DNA of 64,000 bases. It comes from Tetrahymena elliotti 4EA. Lineage: Eukaryota > Ciliophora > Oligohymenophorea > Hymenostomatida > Tetrahymenidae. Positions 1 to 12,504 of the stretch are shown one piece after another. Under the pieces are notes generated by a model. That model searched no databases, was not told the origin of the DNA, and saw only the letters and a list, made by a program, of their open reading frames with translations. Positions within the stretch are counted from its first letter, which is position 1, and each line of letters opens with the position of its first letter. The stretch lies in assembly GCA_000231825.2 (NCBI GenBank), contig JH720344.1, positions 196,403-260,402 of the forward strand. Direction: 5' to 3'. A program made the translations under genes and the position numbers.

Positions 1-468
1 GTTTGATCATAGTGGCTATCACATGAGTAATATTCTCCTTTCTCATAAAAATCATAACTCTTCAATTAATTTCCACTTGATTTACGATTAGAAATGCAAG
101 ATAACCCTACTAATTCTGAAGTTATTTATATATATTACAATCCATATCTTTCTAAATTTGCTAAAAAAGTCACCCTCTATCCTAAAGACTTGCAGTTATC
201 AGATTTAAACCAAACAAGAGAAAGAGTTGGATCCCAAACAAAAAAGTATGCTGAAAAAAAAATAGGTGCACAAATGAAAAGTCCTATCATAGAAAGCAAA
301 AATTTACGAGATAAGCACCTCCAATCTCCTCCCCAAGCAAATTTATAAATAATATAAAGATATATTAAGACTATAGGCAAGCAGTAAAATGAAATAATGA
401 ATTTCTCGCTGTAATAAATATACATAATTGCAGAAAAAACCTCCAGTAGTAACAAATTCGGTAGTTGA
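1..468 (+). CDS. 3' end of an unrecognised gene (5' truncated by window)
   Basis: Two exons are visible: the end of one (1-26, codons starting at base 2) and the last one (92-468), separated by a typical 65-nt intron (27-91) that starts GTAATATT and ends TTACGATTAG. The splice joins codon A|AA in phase, giving ...SGYHM-KMQDNP.... The last exon reads through several TAA/TAG codons (Gln in ciliates) to the TGA at 466-468. The visible tail is about 134 residues, basic and Lys/Gln/Ser-rich, with no motif I recognise and no membrane segment. Its frame stays open and codon use looks coding (Lys, Asn, Gln, Pro), so I think it is real, but no function can be given. It converges on the histidine kinase gene, whose stop lies at 1847. 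Confidence 0.6.
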
Positions 469-1846
469 GTGAAATAGTAATGGTATTATTTAAAATAGGA
501 ATTTTTATGGAAATCTAATTAACCTGACTTTGTTTTATTACTCATTATTTATACAATTCTTCTTTAAATATGCTAAAAGTTTTATTTTTTACTAAATTTT
601 CTCCCTATTTATTATTTATAAATGCTTGTATTTGATCGTTAATGCTATCTAAAAATTTTGAAAATATAGTTTTTTAATTTATTAAACAAAAATTTATTAT
701 TAATTTCATTCATTTAATAGAGAATAAAAAAAATATATAAACACACTAATTAAATTAAAAATGAAATATTATTTTTTGTAGATTTATGGTTAAAATAAGT
801 CAATTCACAGTACTAACAATATGTGGTTTTTTTTATCTTAAATAAAATCATCTTTAAAAAAGTGTTAAATGCACAAAATCAATCAATATCTATGTGGTAA
901 AATATATTTTTATTTTCAAATTTGATCAATAAAAAAGTAAAGTAAATTGATTTCAATATAAAATCAAAAAAGTTAAATACTTAAAAACATTTTAGAATTA
1001 ATAAAATGTTATTTTTTTTATCTTAAATAAAATCATCTAAAAAATCATATTTAATGTTTAATGAACAAAATCTATTTACAAATAGCTATTTTCTGATATT
1101 TGCATTCTGAATTTAACTAAAAAATAATAAAATTAATAAATGATTCTTATCTTCATAATTTAAATACTTTAGATGTTTAAATTTTATCAATTTTTTCTCA
1201 ATAAAATTTTTAAATAATTAATTTTTAGAGACAACAAAAAATATTTGTTTGTAATATAGAATTTCTTTTTGTGTAACTCTCCTTCCCACTTCCCACTTTA
1301 TTAGATTAAATAATAGCTGCTTTTATTTCACTTATTTTGTAAAAATCTAAAATATGTTATTTCAAGAATTTAATTTGATAGTTTGAATTGATTTCAAAGA
1401 AACATATGTATGAGCTATTTTATGGATTTATATAAAATTTAGAATTTTTACAAATATTAAATTTTATTTATATAAAAAATATTAATAATTTTTGATACAT
1501 TAAAATAAGAAGTAACTGACTGACTGTATAAATTCATTTAATAGTAATTGTTTGAGTCTTTTCAATTTATTGCCAAAATAATTGCTGATTTGTTACTAGT
1601 ATTGTAAAATTAATCTTTTTGATGATAAAATATTAGTTTAAATAGATAGATAGTTAGAAAGTTTAGGAAAATTATATTTATTTTTGGCAGTCTTTTTTAT
1701 AACTAGTATAAATAATTTATAAAAGACATGTTTTTATTAATTTATTTATTTGATTGATTAGTTAGTTATTTATTTATTTAATTTATTTGTTATTAGTTAT
1801 TTAATTTGGTTAGTTGATTTTATTTGATTCAAAAGTTGAGTTTGGT
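469..1846. other. intergenic, no gene seen (convergent 3' ends)
   Basis: AT-rich DNA between the convergent ends of the first gene and the histidine kinase. It contains homopolymer runs and a TTTATTTA/GATT/GTTA-type low-complexity tract (about 1735-1830). I see no sustained coding frame or RNA gene. Confidence 0.6.
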
Positions 1847-4800
1847 TCATTTACAATTACTACTAATGTTAGTTTCTATTTTCCTAATGATGAAAATAAG
1901 CGCTTCTAAAATACTCTGAAGATTAGTTGGTTTTGAAAGAAAACTGTCAGATCCGAGATCAAGATATCTCTTTTTATCTGTATAGGATGTGCAAGTTATA
2001 ATAGTTAAAGGTTTTATTTCTTTTCTTTTGATGAGAGCTTGAATTTCTTATATTGTTTCTGGACCATCTTTTATTGGCATATTTGAGTCCATAAATACAG
2101 CATCAAAAGGTTTCAAGTCTTAATTAGATTGTTTAATTCTTTAAAGTGCTTGATCCCCATTAAATGCCACTGTGAGTTCAATAAATTTTTCGTATTCTTT
2201 CAAGAAGTTTTTAAGCATTACAACACTAAACAATTCATCTTCTGCATAAAGTAGCCTTAACTTGCGATTTGGGAGAACCTTCATTGTCAAGTCTTTAAAT
2301 TCTCTTGATTTCTTTTTGATATTTTATTGAATAGTGCTTTAATTAATTGTCTCTATATTATCATAAATCACATGACTGTCATCAAGTTAATGCTAGATAG
2401 GACGATGAATTGAGCATTGTTACTAGTAAATATCATATTAGTTCTAATTTTATTGATCTAAGAAATCATAGTTTTAAATAACACTGTCTATTTAATGTTA
2501 GTTTATTAAAATTCCTTTTTTTTTAACTGGTGTTACCATTTGAAATTCTTTTTATTCAGAAATAGATTTTATATCAATTGAATCACTTGATGGTATATCT
2601 TCATTTAAAATTATTGAATTCTTTTCTTTTAGTACATGAGAAGAAGGTTTAAACTAAAGGATCTGCTAAGGGAAATCTTCTTAAAATTAAAAGGGTTCTG
2701 TTAGTGACTACATCTGAGGAATATTTACTAGTTAGACAAGGGTTTTAGGTTTCATTTGAGAATTCATGTACTCGAAATTAATTTTTTATTTGTTATATTC
2801 TGCGCGAGTGCCTTCCTAGAACTCATTTTCTGAGGATGAAGAGAGTGTTTCATTTGATAAGTGGTTGGTAAATAATAAATTACTGTTAACTGAAAACTCT
2901 CTTGTCTTTGGAAATTACACTCTTGAAATAGAAGCATAAGTTTTATTATAGAGAAAATTTTATTCAGTTTCATTATTAAGAGTTGTTAAATTTTGTTGTT
3001 CTGTTCTCTTTTATTGAACATCTTTTTCTTTTAACAATCTATCAGATAAATAATTTTAATCCAAGCTTGTATCTGTTTTCTAGCTATTTTATATTTTTTA
3101 TTTGAATGGTAATTAATTGTTTGAATCAAGAGCTATTTTTTAACTTGAAAGAGATTTTTTATCATCTTTTAAGAGTATTGTTTTTTGCTGTTTATTTTTA
3201 TCAATATTGTCAAGAAGGTATTTTGCTTCATCCATATTTTAGTTTTACACATTTTTCTTGTAATTTTATTACTGTTGTTGTTGTTATTAAGTATTTGTTG
3301 TCAGCTTTTTACCAACAAAAAATGAGTTTGCTTAGAATACATTAAATTGTTAGTTATTTTAGTCTAAAAGCCTGTAATGTGAAAATTAGCCATTATCGTT
3401 TTGATTTTATATTTGTGTGTCTGATTTATATTTTATTTACACAAATCCCCATTTTTTTACTTTTTCTCCTGGTATAGTTCCTATATATTAGGTCTAAAAA
3501 TTTCCTTTGATAAATTGCTAATGTTTTTTATTTATTCCTCGTTCTTTACCTTCTATCTGTGGCTTATCCTCTAAATTTTTCTCTTAGTTATAATTGGGTA
3601 AGGGTAAATTATATCCATCTTCAAAAAAATTATCTAAATTGTTTTTTGGATTTTCATTAGTTTAAGATCGCAAAGAAAATTATTTCTAGAACTGAGAATT
3701 TTGTAAATCATTTTTGGATTGAATTTTATTAGAAAGTTTTGTTTCAGGAGTAATTGTAAATTTGCTAACTTCAATACTATTGGCTTCAATTTAATTTTAA
3801 CCGTTTGAGTTCTTATTAGCTAAGGGTAGATTATTTTAAGGAAGATTATTGATGTTAATATTAGGTACTATGTATTTCCTCTAATTGTTTTATTACATTG
3901 ACAAGGGAGTATTAACTTATGAGTTAGACAATTTAGGTATTGCTTCTCGGAATTAGGAGTAATTATTCTAAATAGTATTGTTCGTATTGGCATTATTGTT
4001 ATTGCTATTAGGGTTATTATTGTAGTTGTTTTGGTTAAAAATATTGTTGATGTTATTTGCTCCTTGGAAATTATTATTTCCATTACTATTAGTATTATTA
4101 TTCATGCTATTTGTTGCTATTTTTTTAAGAGAAAAAGAATTTAAATTAGGTGAATTCCCATTATAGTTAGTTTGTTAGTGATCATTTTAATAATAAAAAG
4201 GTTGGGGAGTATTCTGATTGCTTTAGTAAAGACCTTGAATGTTTTCGCTCTTATTTGTTCTTGCAAAAGATTAGTTATTTGCTAAAGAAGGACCTCTTCT
4301 CTTTTTAGATAAATCAAGGTTTTGATATATTTAGAACTTAAAGATTGATCCTTTTCCTTCAGTGCTCTCAACTTAAATCTCATTCATGGGTCCTAGCAAA
4401 GTCACTAGACATTTGGATATAAATAAGCCCAATCCAACTCCATGTTTGTTAATTTTATTTGTATCAAATGAACTATACATTTTAAATAAATTAGCCTAAA
4501 CTGATGGAGGCATACCAATACCAGTATCAATTACAGAGAATTACAATGAGTTATACTATTAAGCTTCTTCATTAACAATATAATCTATTTCTAGCTTTAC
4601 ATAACCATCATAAGTAAATTTAAGAGCGTTACTTAATAAATTAATTAAAATTTATTTCAATCTAATTTTATCAGAATTAAGATGGACTTGCTCCATCGGA
4701 ACAGTTGATTTAACTTCAAAAGCAATACTTTTCGCATCTGATTAAATTTTCATTAGATTTTAAACATCATTCACCACTTCGTAAAGCCTGAATGGACTTA

Positions 4801-7800
4801 TGTTAATTCTTAGTGTTTAATTATTCATCTATGAATAGTCTTATATGTCATTAACAAGATGGTTAAGCATCCACACATTTTGCTCAACTTGATACAAATA
4901 ATCGAATATTTAACTTTTTAAGTCATCGATGCGAACAGAATTCTACATTTCTGAAACTTATATTTGATCCTCTTTAGGTACTTCTAATTTGTTTTCATGG
5001 ACATTCTTTTCAGGAGCGTTTTTCTATTCTGAGCTTCCTCCCGCTTCAGTTGCATCTATGTCACTCTTGCTATTCTTACAGTTTGTTCCATTATTCTCAT
5101 CCATTTTACTATACTTTTCTAAATTAACTGAATTTTAAATATTATTCTAGAACAGTCCTTCTTACTGTTTTTTAGTCTAAGCAAAAACGTTCTTTAAAAG
5201 ACTTTGAATTAATTACAGCTAAGCAACCATACCATTTAGGGGAGTTTTAAAATCATGGGAAACATTTGCAAGCAAGTCATCTTTGTATTTGTCTAGCTAC
5301 TTAAGTCTTTGATTAGTAACTCTCTATGATATATCATTTAGGATTACTATTAAGCTATCACTCTATTCCTACTATCCCCAAGTGCATGTACTAATTTATA
5401 TGTCGAAATACATGTTCTAATCTTGATTTTAGAAAAAACATCCAGGAAAAACAAATTTGTCAAGATGATCGTAATTTCCTTATCCGTAAGTCTCTGGTTA
5501 TGAATCATCTAAATTATCTAAATTAATGTCACCACCATTCATCAAATCGTTAGTAGGTTGCAGCTGCTTGTGTCTCATTTTCATAATTTCCTTAATCTTA
5601 TCATATAACGTCATTTTTTTACCATCATGTATAACTTCTATTCTTTCTATAACTTTTCTTTAATAATCTCTTTCATCATAATTCTTAAAAGTTTTGACAA
5701 AATAATTATTGAAAAAAGGAAAAACTAATCCAGATTATTCAGAAGAGCTAGATGGAGTTCTGCTTTATTAATTTGATTTTTTAATTTATAATTGCTTGCT
5801 TAGGCCATGAAGAATTGAATTTTTATTTTAAAGATGATTAGTAAATTAATTGTTTCCATCTAAGCTTTTATCTTATTCTGTTGGCTCAAAATGAAATTGA
5901 TCTCTTTTGCTATCATTTTATTTAGTTTAAGATATTTTTTACTCCTAGGCATTCATGTTACGAGCCAATTTATTGGAAGCTTCAAGATAAGGAGTTTCTT
6001 ATTGAATTCTGTCCTAATCATTAGGTGGAATTGATGAAAATATGTTTAAATTTAAATTTTGCTATTTATTTAAGGGAACCAATTCCTGCTTATTATTTTA
6101 ATTATTCAAGTTGCTGAATGCGCTCAATACTCCGCTTATTCCTGGTTTTTCCTAAGAAGTATTCTTGAATTGATTTTAATTTTCCTTTCTTGTCTATTCT
6201 GAGTTACAGACCTAATTTAATAAATTAAAATTTTTCTTTTTAGATCTATTATGTTTATAATAAAACATTCTAGTTAAATAATTGATTAATTCATTCAAGT
6301 GTATTTTGAATGGTTAGAAAATTGCTAATTTTTTTACAACGCTAGAATACACTAAAATTGTTCATTCTAATTTTTTTAACATAGCCACTAACCATTCAAT
6401 ATATTATGATATTCAAATAATCATACAAAATTCTTATTAATTAAAAATATAAGTAACTAATATCAATTTTATTGAGAAAAAACTTGGAATAAATTATTTT
6501 TTTTATCTTTGAAAAAATTGAAAATGCGTTATGCCTGTGAAATTTCATATTAGTATTACTACATACAATACTCGAAAATAAAATTTATCTTTCAAGTATT
6601 TGTTCTTGAACGTATTAATTACTTTTAATACATTCTTGTAAATTTAAAAAAATTAAAATAGATTGAATTTGATCAATTTCTGTATAAATACCTAACCGCA
6701 TTCTTCTTGAATCTATTCTGCAGCATCTATTATTACATTTTCCTATTTTTAGTTGTCATCATTCTTGTTTGATTTCTCTTCATACTGCCTATTAATTAAA
6801 TCTTTTGTTATTTCTTTATTAATTACTTGGCAGTTAGGCTGGCTAATTTTCTCTGAAGAGTCTTCTTTATTAACTGACTGGTTTTAAAAATGCTTCTTAC
6901 TCTAATCATTTTACAGTTAAAATAAGTTAAAATATTTATTATAGTAATCTTATCAAATAATCTATTCTTTTATTGCATAATCGCAATGTAAAATATTATC
7001 ATGCTCTTGAATAGAGGAGATATTTAGAATTTAACACTAAAAACTCAAGAGAAATAAGAAAATCCAAAACTTGAAAATGAATAATTTTAAGAAATTTAAA
7101 ATATTTTTGAAATTTCTTTTGCAATTTATTTATTTTTTTAAAATATTTAAAGATTATTTTAACAAGAATAAAAATTTTGTATTTTTGTTAATTTTTTTTG
7201 GAAAATAGAAAAATTTATTTAGTGGAATTGAGATGTTGTTAAAATCTCTAGTCATAATAGATAGATAGAGTATTTTAAGATATTTTATCTATAAATTGTT
7301 AAAAAGTCTAGTAATAATATAGATAGAGTATTTCTTTTTAAGATATTTTATCTATAAGAGATATTGATTGATTGATTATTTGATTATTTCTTCCTTTTAT
7401 TATTAAAATATTCTCTTTCTCTCGCAATTATCTTTACAAACTAATTCTCAAGATTAAAATAATATTTACTTATACGTTGTTGCCCTGTGTGTTATTATCT
7501 TAATCTAAGTTAGAAGATTTCTGTTAAAAATATTTTTCTTATTGATTATTGTTTTCTTCATCTATAACAATTTAGTTTTGATTTTACTAATTTTGAGACT
7601 TGCTATCTATTTCTACTGAGTTTAATTTCTGTTGAAAGGTTATATGGCTAGAGCTTTCCCTCTTTTTATCCTTTTAAAAATTAAAGAAAGTCTTGCTATA
7701 TTTTCCATTATCTTTGCTGAAATTCTTAGCCCTTCTTTCTAGCATAGTAGGTTACTTCTTTTGCATATTTTTATCTAGTTAAAGATTTAAATTATCTAAA

Positions 7801-8624
7801 CCGACTGCAACTATGCCTTTTTTAAGCTTTCTTGAAAGAGCAGTATTGCTATTTTGAGGTGTGACTTGAAATCCAGAAGAACTTGAATTAGATACACTCC
7901 CATAACTGACTACAAAAATACTATTTAAGATCTTTTCATCTAATATTTATTTCCAGCTTTAATGTTTTTTTTCATTAATAGTACTCTAGAAGTAATGATT
8001 TCTACCATTAACTTCTAGCTGAATAAGCATAAAAAGGCAGAATACAATCCAAATGACTCCAGTTATGGTTAAATATGTAATACCTTCATAATAAATTTGA
8101 ATTTATACCAAAGACATAATATAAATTGCAAGGATCATAACTATCTAAAATAATGTATTATTGACACAAATCATATAGCCTAGGAGTTAAAAGGTATAGC
8201 GGATACCAATAAAAAGAGCATAATCAAAAAAACCATCTGTATCTTTGGGAATAATAGTAAGAAATACAGATTTCATAACTGTATTAAATGTAGTAAAATC
8301 TAAAATAAATTATATCATCGATAGAGCTTTCATATAAGCTTCTTTTTGCTTGTAAATAGCAAAGAGTGTAAGGAGAATTAAGATCATTTGAACACCACGA
8401 ATAATCCATAATTTATAAGTTGTATATATTAAATTGTATAAAAAAAGTCCACCAATAATAATTAATAAAATCATTTAAGTCATGAAATAAACATTCTTTT
8501 TTGTTTCAAATTTATTTTGATTGTACTTCTCCTCAATTTCACTATCTTTAAATTTAAAATACCATCTACTACTGTATAGTCTCTCTGGTATTAATATTTA
8601 AATTATCTTATGGAAATTTTTCAT
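1847..8624 (-). CDS. membrane-anchored hybrid sensor histidine kinase
   Basis: Model: exons 8624-7470, 6901-6692 and 6211-1847 (minus strand), all joined in phase 0, stop TGA at 1849-1847; 1,909 codons including stop. Exon 1 carries about six hydrophobic segments (residues ~40-215), then a linker and the start of a PAS-like fold (LNSIFVVSYG). Exon 3 completes a PAS-like region and leads via ...LDKYKDDLLA into the H-box NVSHDFKTPLNG (phospho-acceptor His ~774), the HATPase G1 box DTGIGMP (~1017) and the G2 box GVGLGLF (~1048). After some 700 Asn/Ser-rich residues comes a receiver: acidic pair in LLYAEDEL (~1774), phospho-acceptor Asp in FMDSNMPIKDG (~1830), and the conserved Lys in LSKP. It is therefore a plasma- or endomembrane phosphorelay kinase, of the TM-PAS-HisKA-HATPase-REC type common in ciliates. 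Main doubts: whether exons 1-2 belong with exon 3 (exon 3 also has an ATG at 6268), and the true N-terminus (see findings). Confidence 0.82.
6902..7469 (-). other. intron 1 of the histidine kinase
   Basis: 568-nt intron, donor TAA|GTAAATATT, acceptor AAATGATTAG|AGT. Both flanking exons are in phase 0. It contains an imperfect direct repeat (7237-7295 and 7297-7358). Confidence 0.6.
7237..7358. repeat. imperfect ~60-bp tandem duplication inside intron
   Basis: Two adjacent copies of a segment beginning TGTTAAAA..TCTAGT, containing ATAGATAGAGTATTT and ending AAGATATTTTATCTATAA. They differ by small indels. The AAGATATTTTATCT core is itself partly palindromic. Confidence 0.75.
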
Positions 8625-11215
8625 CCCAACAAATTCTTTCTTCAATGTTAAATACTTTATTTTCTTTTGCCTTCAAGTCCTCCTTTTTAACTTCAAATCT
8701 ATTTGATCTTCTTAATTCCAATTTATTTCAGTAGAATTTCTTCTTGTTTTATTTCTATATTAATGCAGAATAATAATCTTGCGATTTCAACCTATTTTCT
8801 TAGAAAGTTGAAAGATTTCTAAAATATTCTTGTATATAAAATCCTTATTCTCTAACCAATTGACTCTCAGATAAGTAATTCTATTAGTTTTAATTATTTA
8901 TGAGCTTTTATGCCTTCTTAGTGGCCCTCTTTTTCCTATTCTAATTATATGAGCCCTTTAATAATGTTATTGCTTCGCTACTTAATGAACACTTTAGTTC
9001 TTTGATTTTGCTTTAACTTAATTAATTAAACTGAACAAAAAACAAATATCAATTTTCTTTGTTTGTATTATGTTATTAATAAAGTGGGCAGTACTGTATT
9101 TACTAATAAAACAATCTATGTATTTCTTTATTATTATTATTGTTAATACTTTTTGATATTCTCTTGGACTAATTAATTAATTGATCAAATTAATAGTAAA
9201 ATATACTTCTTACTAACAATAACAAGCAAACAAACACCTTCAAATATATTTCTTTTCATTAAAGTATTAATTGATAATAATCGTATCATTCATTCATTCC
9301 CAATATATAAATAAGTGTATCAATCACTCTTTATCTATCTGCCTATATAACTTATAGTTTTTTAATTCTTAATTTTAATTAATAAATCTATTCATCTTTT
9401 ATTTAAGAAATAGCTTTTAGTTTTATAAGTAATTTATTTTCATTTATTCAATCATTCATATTTCGTTTGATTCTTTTATTTTTAAATTAATTAACCATCC
9501 CATCCCATACATGAAATTTGTTCTATGATTTCTATACTATCCCTTAATCAAAGGTCAATCTAGAAAATATTTTAATTATAAAATCCATTCAATTTTTTCT
9601 TTATTTACGTTAGTATTTATGACTATCAAGAAATTATATTATAAGGAGTCTATTAAAGTAGATTTCAACATGTATTTCTACATTAAAATATTAAAATATT
9701 TATTTTATGAATTTTTTTTGTAAGTACAAATAAAAGAAAAATATATTGATTTCGCCCTTATTGAATCAAGCATCATTTTTACTAAAAAATAATTTGTAAC
9801 AAGTTAATTTTTAAATATTTATCTGTAAGCAAATTTTAAGTAAATATTTTTTTTGCAAATTCACCCTTTTTGAGAGATTTAAAATCTCGATTTAATTTAT
9901 ATGTTTTTATTAAAAAATCAACTGAGTAACAAAGTCGTTTTTAATAAGCTTACAAATACTTTAATTCAGCAAAAAATTGATTCTAGCTTTAAAAATTTAA
10001 ATAAGGCTAAAATTTATCAAAAGTTTTCAATCATTTAAGCGAAATTCTGTAATAATAATCAAAATTTGATTAATCAGTTTTAATTTATTCAAGCAAGTAA
10101 GTAACTAATGGAGTTTTTTAATAGAAGCCTCTTGTTCAAATTGTTTAAATTTAAACATTTTTAAATCATTTTTCCTTTCAAAATGATTATATTTCAATTT
10201 ATCTGTTTTATCCTTACTCTTTAATTACTTTAACTCCTATAAACATATTACAAATATATTTTTCCTATTTCAAAAACTTAGATATATACTAACATTTTAC
10301 TAATAATCCTCACAAAGAATTTGTTTTGTTTTTGTTTTTAAAAAGTAAATTATCCAGATCAATATAATTTTATACCAAATATTTTTATGAATGAATGTAC
10401 CAATTACTTATTTAACTTTTAAATTTATTAATTCATCAAGATTTTTAAAATATAAAAGATTTCACCACAAATAATTATTAATTTATAGATATAGAAATTT
10501 ATGTTAACATGAATAAAAAAATACAAACTTAATAAATTTATCTGATTATTTAAAAGAAAACAATTATCAATACCTATTTCTAAATTCTTTTATTCCTTTC
10601 ATTATTTTATATTTTGATCTTGCAATATTTACTGAATATCACCATTCAAACTTTATTATTATGTCAAATCATCAAAGATTAAATAAATATTGGAATTCTT
10701 CCCTTTCATATCATGGAGAAAGTATGTCTTTCAATGAGTGCTTACAGAATCTAATTTTTTAAAGAAAATGTAACCATAAAAAAGATGAGAGATAATATCA
10801 ATATCTAACCTTGTAATTAAAACCTCTTTTTTATTTAAATAAATCTTATTCAAAACATTCAATAAATCTCTTGATTAAAAAAAAATTGCCACTTCTTCAA
10901 ACATTAATATTTAGTTTCCATTATATTTTTGGAAGTAAGATAAAATATTGATTTCCTTATTTTTCTCACTTACAAGCTTCTGAACTATTCTTAATGCTTA
11001 ATAATTTTTTTATTTTTTTACATATAATGTTTGTAGAGATTTAAGAAGAGGACATGCTATTTTTAGTTTTTGTTATTAACTTGCTCGTTTTATTGCTTTT
11101 GATTTATTACAACTTTAATCAAATTTATAACAATTTTAAAAGACTCCTATTTATTTTGAATAAAAAATCAACATCAATTTTAAGTTTATATTCCCAATAT
11201 TTTAGCTTTTAAATT
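8625..11215. other. gene-poor AT-rich DNA
   Basis: Apart from the coding-like stretch at 8731-9048 (minus) and a 96-codon ciliate-code ORF at 10661-10951 (+) that I cannot distinguish from chance, I see only low-complexity AT-rich sequence. Simple ATTCATTC/TATTTA tracts occur around 9285-9460. Confidence 0.5.
8731..9048 (-). other. coding-like open segment upstream of the kinase start
   Basis: A minus-strand frame open from after TGA 9051-9049 to TGA 8730-8728. It has about 105 codons, is Lys/Gln/Asn/Ser-rich and looks like protein (…LREQGF-, …LSTFQENRLKSQ…), but lacks any ATG. The same frame then stays open past that TGA for about 50 more protein-like codons. It may be an upstream exon of the histidine kinase, or the 5' part of the gene broken by a nonsense codon and a one-base shift. 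Confidence 0.35.
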
Positions 11216-11768
11216 TCAACAAACTTAAAAATTCCATAAATTGTTAATCTTCAATTTTATTTAATAAAATTAATATTTTTTTGAAATATTTTATAATTTT
11301 GTTGTTGCCAATATTAGGAATATTCCCTTTTAATATCTAAGAAGATAAGCCTCAAGTTTTGTTTTGTGTTCATTAAATTTTTTTAAGAAGATACCATAAA
11401 CTCTAGATTCGGCTCTCACAATATCCTATTTGGGAGTAATATTTCCATGTTCTTGTAATCAGGGTTTTGTTTTAAAAAATATTGTTATATTTTAAACAAC
11501 TAATAATTCTTTAGGGCTAAAAATGAATTTCCCTTGTTAAGATCTTACAATTGTGTTATCATTTACTTTTAAATTATATTAAATTAACAACACATTTAGA
11601 ATCTATCTGTGTTTTAGTTGAGTTTTTGAAGTAATTCACAGTATTTTCATAGCTTGTAGGAAAAATTCCTTCACTTTTATTCAAAGGCAAATCAAGTTAG
11701 TGATATTTAGTAGTTGAATAAGTAAAAATATTTCCTATACTTTAGACCTTACATTTACTATTAAGGAT
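11216..11768 (-). pseudogene. decayed coding relic, unidentified
   Basis: The minus strand shows two overlapping protein-like segments in different frames. Segment A (11768-11562, ends TGA 11561-11559) reads like a globular protein (…GNIFTYSTTKYH…, …GIFPTSYENTV…). Segment B continues the same sense in another frame (…GKFIFSPKELL…), has an internal TGA at 11461-11459, then carries on (…RAESRVYGIFLKKF…, …LEAYLLRY…) and degenerates by about 11216. Base composition is clearly less AT-rich than the surroundings. I read this as one former gene broken by a frameshift near 11560 and a nonsense codon. I do not recognise the family. An alternative is a multi-exon gene with introns I failed to place. 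Confidence 0.4.
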
Positions 11769-11850
11769 TCATTTTTTCTTTAATTAGATATTAATTTATA
11801 TTTTCACTCATTTTTTAAGTGTATTTTTATTTAAGCATAAAAATTTTTTA

Positions 11851-12027
11851 ATGGTTTATTATTTATTTAATTTAAGAAAATTCTAACGTAAGTATTAGTT
11901 TTAAAATAAGAAATATTATTCATAAGAATCTTATAAGTCTTCTGAAAGTGATTTTAATGATGTAGAAGATTTTTATATTGAATTGAGTATTGATGAAGAA
12001 GACATTTAAGCTCTCTAATTAAGATGA
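11851..12027 (+). CDS. small acidic hypothetical ORF
   Basis: ATG at 11851, TGA at 12025-12027, 58 residues in the ciliate code. The N-terminal half is basic/aromatic and the C-terminal half strongly acidic (SSESDFNDVEDF, then SIDEEDIQAL). Charge-patterned low-complexity tails like this are common at ciliate protein C-termini, so it may be a last exon or relic rather than a whole gene. It has no recognised domain and sits alone in the gene-poor block. Confidence 0.25.
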
Positions 12028-12504
12028 ATTTTGATGATAAAGTAAATTATTTTTTATTTTTCTCTTTTAATTTTGTTTTTATATGAAAAACTTGCTGAGT
12101 TTAAATGTGTGGAGAGATTCTTTGAATAAAAAATAAATATCAAGTGTACCACTTCTAAAAAATTTTTTTAAATTCTTTTTACTTATTTTTTCTGGTATCT
12201 AACTTTTATTTAGGAAATAAAAAATATCTTTTTTTTAACATGAATGAATAAATCAACATATTTAAAATTAAATAAAAATTTAATCTAATAGTTGAAGATA
12301 GATAAATAAGTTTTAATATTCATACAATATTTTTTTAAATATTTTTGCTGCAATATTTTCTTGAAATTTATTACAAATTTTATGTATGGCCACCATTATT
12401 TTATTTAAAATAAAGTAATATCAGTCATTTCATTAAAAGCAATCATTATTTCAATAATTTGAGAATGACAAATCAACTAATCTTTTTACTTTAGTTAGTT
12501 TTTA

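Noticed and set aside
177..455. 92-codon hydrophobic ORF on the minus strand
   Set aside because: Antisense shadow of the plus-strand last exon 92-468.
10661..10951. 96-codon ciliate-code ORF (+)
   Set aside because: With TGA as the only stop, ORFs of this length arise by chance in AT-rich DNA; composition is not clearly coding.
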